From: Candidatus Woesearchaeota archaeon | GTDB taxonomy: Archaea; Nanobdellota; Nanobdellia; SCGC-AAA011-G17; JAPLZO01 | Assembly (NCBI GenBank): GCA_026394995.1 | Contig: JAPLZO010000045.1 | Coordinates: forward strand, 1-8,476 | Direction: 5' to 3' | DNA length: 8,476 nucleotides | In this document: in pieces, positions 6,643 through 8,476 of the stretch | Position numbering within the stretch: the stretch's first letter is position 1 | Layout of the letters: every line of letters starts with the position of its first letter | Notes under the pieces: model-generated | Databases searched by the model: none | What the model was told of the DNA's origin: nothing | The model's input: only the letters and a program-made list of their open reading frames with translations | Translations under genes and position numbers: made by a program

Positions 6643-6656
6643 TTTATAAATGTTTG
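6643..6656 (-). promoter_or_regulatory. Candidate TATA promoter of the ribosomal protein operon
   Basis: On the minus strand a CAAACA stretch (possible B-recognition element, 6651-6656) is followed by TTTATAAA (6643-6650), a good archaeal TATA box. With the usual distance of about 26 bp from the box centre, transcription would begin near 6620 and leave a leader of about 110 nt before rpl3. The box is palindromic, so on sequence alone it could also fire rightwards. A second, poorer AT-rich candidate at about 6577-6588 would give a shorter leader. Confidence 0.5.
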
Positions 6657-6691
6657 GGTATGAATTAGATGGTTAAATTTTTCTTATTTTA

Positions 6692-6705
6692 GAAAGTTTT
6701 AAATA
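6692..6705 (+). promoter_or_regulatory. Candidate BRE/TATA promoter of the histone gene
   Basis: GAAAG (6692-6696), a purine-rich B-recognition-like element, is followed by TTTTAAATA (6697-6705). The expected start of transcription is near 6728, giving a leader of about 57 nt that includes the GGGGG ribosome binding site. A competing box, TTTTATAAAA at 6754-6763, is centred about 26 bp before the ATG and would give a leaderless mRNA that excludes the ribosome binding site. I favour the first because of the ribosome binding site. Confidence 0.4.
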
Positions 6706-6770
6706 TTTTAACCCTATTTTAATAAATAGGAATAATAATTATTTATTTAAGAATTTTATAAAATAAATAT

Positions 6771-6776
6771 AGGGGG
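6771..6776 (+). promoter_or_regulatory. Ribosome binding site of the histone gene
   Basis: AGGGGG ends 8 nt before the histone ATG at 6785. It is an isolated G-run in AT-rich DNA and can pair with the 16S rRNA 3' end if one G-U pair is allowed. It supports this ATG over the internal ATG at codon 11. Confidence 0.6.
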
Positions 6777-6784
6777 TTTCAAAA

Positions 6785-6994
6785 ATGAGAAAAAATATTT
6801 TACCTGTTGCTGCAATGGAGAAATTATTAAAGAAAGCTGGAGCTCCTAGAGTCTCTCAGAGTGGTAAAGATGCTTTAAGAAATGTTTTAGAGGAATATGC
6901 TGAAAAAATAGGAAAAAGAGCTGTTGAATTTTCAAGACACTCTGGAAGAAAAACAATAAAAGCTGCTGATATCAAGTTAGCTTCTAGGGAATAA
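6785..6994 (+). CDS. Archaeal histone (HMf family)
   Basis: The 69-residue product is a single histone fold, the DNA-wrapping protein of archaeal chromatin, expected to form dimers and longer stacks on DNA. Helix 1 covers roughly residues 7-18 (PVAAMEKLLKKAG), the first loop has PRVS (21-24) with the DNA-contacting Arg22, helix 2 spans about 25-52, and the second loop carries the hallmark RHSGRKTIKAADI (51-63), including His52 and Asp62 of the dimer-dimer interface and the Arg55-Lys56-Thr57 DNA contacts. The last helix ends at LASRE, a few residues shorter than in HMfB. The N-terminus (MRKNILP) is more basic than the MELPIAP type. The gene is divergent from the ribosomal operon and its 3' end overlaps the convergent zinc-ribbon gene by 11 bp. 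Identification is firm. Confidence 0.97.
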   Translation: MRKNILPVAAMEKLLKKAGAPRVSQSGKDALRNVLEEYAEKIGKRAVEFSRHSGRKTIKAADIKLASRE

Positions 6995-7190
6995 TTAATA
7001 TTTTAAAACCACATTCGGGACAGAATTTTTCATTACCTTTTAGAATGATTTTACAATTTGGACAAGTTTTATTTTCTTTTTTAGTTTCAATAGCTGCTTT
7101 ATAAAATTGTTTTCCACTTACAAGTTTACTAAAAGCATCATGAGTTTTGGGATCACTATGATAGTCTCTTAAATCTAAACATGAACTCAT
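6984..7190 (-). CDS. Small protein with C-terminal zinc ribbon, function unknown
   Basis: The 68-residue product is not a family I can name. The N-terminal 40 residues (MSSCLDLRDYHSDPKTHDAFSKL and onward) are polar and probably helical. Residues 43-60 form a compact zinc ribbon with CPNC (43-46) and CPEC (57-60) separated by ten residues. The tail after Cys60 is hydrophobic (FKILIIP). Such short double-CxxC modules are often nucleic-acid or protein docking elements in archaea, but nothing here shows a partner. The start is supported by a good Shine-Dalgarno sequence, GGTGA, 7 nt before the ATG. The gene abuts the 135-residue gene with no spacer, so it is co-transcribed with it, and its stop lies inside the convergent histone gene. 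The coding nature is well supported by the cysteine pattern and operon spacing. Confidence 0.75.
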   Translation of the reverse strand: MSSCLDLRDYHSDPKTHDAFSKLVSGKQFYKAAIETKKENKTCPNCKIILKGNEKFCPECGFKILIIP

Positions 7191-7598
7191 TTAATCTTCA
7201 CCTTTATTTTTTAGTTCTTTCATTTTTTTGGTAATATAGATTGAATTTTTACATTTTTGACATTCAAATTTTAATGCTTCAACACCTTGAACTTTTTTTC
7301 TTTTAAATGGAATTTCTATTTCTCCATTATATTCACATTTAGGACAAGTATATTTTATATAAGCTGTTAAAGAAGATTCATATTCATCTTTTTCAACTTT
7401 GTAACCACATTCAGGACAAACATATTCATTTGCTCTAATCTTTATTTTTCCTTTAGAATCTCTTGGTTTTGACATTAAAGCTTTACCACATTTAGGGCAT
7501 TTTTGTCGATAAACCCAGCATTTAGCTTTTCCTTTAGAATCTATAGGACGATTAGTAAAATAAATACATTCCTCCATTGACTTTGATTCAATTAACAT
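7191..7598 (-). CDS. Four-CxxC zinc-ribbon protein, function unknown
   Basis: The 135-residue product has four CxxC pairs: CPKC (34-37), CPEC (61-64), CPKC (85-88) and CQKC (113-116), with extra Cys11 and Cys27. The even spacing suggests two zinc ribbons, each made of two neighbouring pairs, though the pairing is inferred. Residues 18-38 and 45-65 resemble each other, including a shared DSKGK, with the same spacing to CPxCG. The region between ribbons has basic patches (PFKRKK, 97-102), compatible with nucleic-acid binding. I recall similar proteins being common in DPANN-type archaea but know of no assigned function. An AGAGGA ribosome binding site 5 nt before the ATG at 7598 supports that start; Met8 is an alternative. 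It is 1 bp from the PLP-enzyme-like gene and abuts the 68-residue gene. Confidence 0.8.
   Translation of the reverse strand: MLIESKSMEECIYFTNRPIDSKGKAKCWVYRQKCPKCGKALMSKPRDSKGKIKIRANEYVCPECGYKVEKDEYESSLTAYIKYTCPKCEYNGEIEIPFKRKKVQGVEALKFECQKCKNSIYITKKMKELKNKGED
7198..7202 (-). promoter_or_regulatory. Ribosome binding site of the 68-residue zinc-ribbon gene
   Basis: The minus strand reads AAAGGTGAAG, with the GGTGA core 7 nt before the ATG at 7190. It lies in the last codons of the upstream gene and fixes the start. Confidence 0.6.
7446..7542 (-). repeat. Internal duplication: 16-bp exact repeat, 81-bp period
   Basis: The plus-strand sequence TTTTCCTTTAGAATCT occurs at 7446-7461 and again at 7527-7542. 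The offset of 81 bp is exactly 27 codons, and both copies encode Asp-Ser-Lys-Gly-Lys in the 135-residue zinc-ribbon protein, each placed the same distance before a CPxCG motif. This points to an in-frame duplication of a 27-residue unit. Confidence 0.6.
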
Positions 7599-7599
7599 C

Positions 7600-8355
7600 T
7601 TATCCTCTTTTTACTTCAATTGATATTGCTTGTTCATTTACTCTTATATATCTTGGGCATAAAGTAAATTGTAAATTATTGTTTTTACAATAATCTATAA
7701 TAATATTTTTTTCTTCATCGCTTTTAAATTTTACTATTACAACTAAAGATTTATGATTTTTATATATAATTTCATGATTTTTTAGATCTTTTTTTATTTT
7801 ATCAGTTAATTTGTATAGCTTTTTTAGTCTATTGGGTAAATCTTTTATTTTTTTATATAAATCTTTTAAATATTTATGATCAAAATTCTCATCAAATTTT
7901 AAGTCTAAATTTGTTGCTATAAAACCACCATATTCAAGATTTATTGGTTTCCATTTACCAAATGAACCAACAATCATATCACCATATTTTGCTATATTGC
8001 TTCCAATTGAACCAGAAACATCATTTACTATTAAACAAGATTTTTGTTTGCATATATTGGATATTTTACTCATTGGTTGTTGTGCAAAATAACCTGATAA
8101 TGAATTTATTAGTAAGACTGAGCTGTTATCAGATTTATTTCTTAAATTATTTAAATCTAAGATACCATAATTTGTTTTTAGATAAGTAATATTTGGTAAT
8201 TTTTGATAAGATAACCAACCTCCTTGATCTTGAATTAATGTTTTTTCTTTATTTAATGATTCTAGGGATAATTTTATTGCTGTATCTCCTCTATCAACTA
8301 GAAAGATATTTTTTTTATTTGTTAATTCTTTAAGTAAATCTTTAACAGATTCCAT
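7600..8355 (-). CDS. Shortened PLP-dependent (DegT/DnrJ-like) aminotransferase-fold protein
   Basis: The 251-residue product resembles fold-type I PLP enzymes, closest by motif to the DegT/DnrJ/EryC1/StrS group. RGDTAIKLSLESL (22-34) fits the cofactor-phosphate loop and first helix. LIVNDVSGSIGS (108-119) fits the strand with the Asp (Asp112) that contacts the pyridine nitrogen. SFGKWKPINLEYGGFIATN (131-149) fits the lysine segment; by the SFxxxK spacing the Schiff-base lysine would be Lys136, with Lys134 as alternative. The family is usually near 370-400 residues, so about a third is missing, mostly from the C-terminal small domain; the end is Lys-rich, then a short alpha/beta part (205-249). 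No frameshift is visible, and the frame is intact. Substrate is unknown, and a non-catalytic role is possible. It is first of a three-gene unit; no Shine-Dalgarno sequence precedes the ATG, fitting a leaderless mRNA. Confidence 0.75.
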   Translation of the reverse strand: MESVKDLLKELTNKKNIFLVDRGDTAIKLSLESLNKEKTLIQDQGGWLSYQKLPNITYLKTNYGILDLNNLRNKSDNSSVLLINSLSGYFAQQPMSKISNICKQKSCLIVNDVSGSIGSNIAKYGDMIVGSFGKWKPINLEYGGFIATNLDLKFDENFDHKYLKDLYKKIKDLPNRLKKLYKLTDKIKKDLKNHEIIYKNHKSLVVIVKFKSDEEKNIIIDYCKNNNLQFTLCPRYIRVNEQAISIEVKRG

Positions 8356-8372
8356 AATTTTAGTTAGTTATT

Positions 8373-8392
8373 AAAACTTATAAATAGTTATG
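8373..8392. promoter_or_regulatory. Shared TATA element between the PLP-enzyme-like gene and tRNA-Gln
   Basis: The 52-bp spacer 8356-8407 contains CTTATAAATA (8377-8386), an archaeal TATA box that is close to palindromic. Its centre, about 8382, lies 26 bp from the first tRNA base (8408) and 27 bp from the A of the leftward ATG (8355). AAAAC (8373-8377) could serve as B-recognition element rightwards and CATAAC (8387-8392, minus strand) leftwards. Both transcripts would then begin at or within a base or two of the gene. This is inference from spacing; the box itself is seen directly. Confidence 0.55.
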
Positions 8393-8407
8393 TTTTTATA
8401 ATAATAA

Positions 8408-8476
8408 AGCCCTATAGTGTAGTGGTCAAGCATATCAGACTCTGGATCTGAAGACTCTGGTTCGAATCCAGATAGG
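8408..8476 (+). tRNA. tRNA-Gln (anticodon CUG), 3' end cut by the window
   Basis: The sequence folds as a tRNA. The 5' acceptor strand is 8408-8414 (A1 to A7), followed by U8 and A9. The D arm is GTGT/GCAT with a loop holding A14, G15, G18 and G19. The anticodon stem is TCAGA/TCTGA around the loop CTCTGGA, with U33 and anticodon CUG at 8442-8444, so it reads CAG (Gln). The variable loop has only four bases, with C48 pairing with G15. The T arm is TCTGG/CCAGA with loop TTCGAAT. The last four bases, TAGG, pair with CCTA of the 5' strand; the remaining three acceptor bases and the discriminator base lie outside. A1 implies an A1-U72 pair, the feature by which archaeal GatDE recognises tRNA-Gln for conversion of Glu to Gln on the tRNA. 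Confidence 0.95.

Noticed and set aside
8409..8476. Reading the tRNA as starting with G at 8409 (acceptor GCCCTAT).
   Set aside because: With the T stem fixed by TTCGAAT, the last four bases pair with CCTA, which places base 7 at 8414 and base 1 at A8408. The G start would leave a T-T mismatch at the base of the acceptor stem and shift the U8 position.
1..8476. Mobile elements, CRISPR arrays, defence genes or recent foreign DNA.
   Set aside because: No regularly spaced repeats, transposase or integrase motifs, or terminal inverted repeats were found. Composition is evenly AT-rich apart from the tRNA and the rpl3 leader.

Overview
The window looks like part of an archaeal chromosome, very AT-rich and tightly packed. 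The evidence for Archaea is the archaeal/eukaryotic-type ribosomal proteins (S4e, uL2/uL3/uL4 in their archaeal forms), a gene for the RNase P protein Rpp29, the SUI1-type factor aIF1, a histone, TATA-type promoters, and a tRNA-Gln whose first base reads as A. Short proteins, 1-4 bp gene overlaps and two uncharacterised zinc-ribbon proteins suggest a small-genome lineage such as the DPANN group (Woesearchaeota/Pacearchaeota-like). That placement is an impression, not something demonstrated.

Positions 1-6510, all on the minus strand, hold one long ribosomal protein operon in the classical archaeal order: rpl3, rpl4, rpl23, rpl2, rps19, rpl22, rps3, rpl29, aIF1 (sui1), rnp1, rps17, rpl14, rpl24, rps4e. 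The rps4e gene runs off the left edge. Every junction overlaps by 4-23 bp or is separated by no more than 2 bp, so the genes are almost certainly co-transcribed and in part translationally coupled. The products assemble both ribosomal subunits, help select start codons (aIF1) and mature tRNA 5' ends (Rpp29).

Positions 6511-6784 form a divergent control region of about 270 bp. It holds a leftward TATA box for the ribosomal operon, a comparatively GC-rich segment with inverted repeats in the presumed rpl3 leader, and rightward promoter elements plus a ribosome binding site for a single-domain archaeal histone (6785-6994, plus strand).

Positions 6984-8355, minus strand, hold a three-gene unit: a shortened PLP-dependent, DegT-like aminotransferase-fold protein, a 135-residue protein with four CxxC motifs, and a 68-residue protein with a C-terminal zinc ribbon. 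The last gene overlaps the 3' end of the histone gene convergently. The functions of these three are unknown and this is the least ordinary part of the window.

Positions 8356-8476 hold a 52-bp divergent spacer with a single near-palindromic TATA element at its midpoint, then a tRNA-Gln(CUG) gene on the plus strand that is cut by the right edge. The spacing predicts that both the tRNA and the aminotransferase-like mRNA start with little or no 5' leader. I saw no insertion sequence, CRISPR array or phage gene. The ribosomal part is conserved and ordinary; the points of interest are the promoter architecture, the rpl3 leader and the zinc-ribbon/PLP unit.
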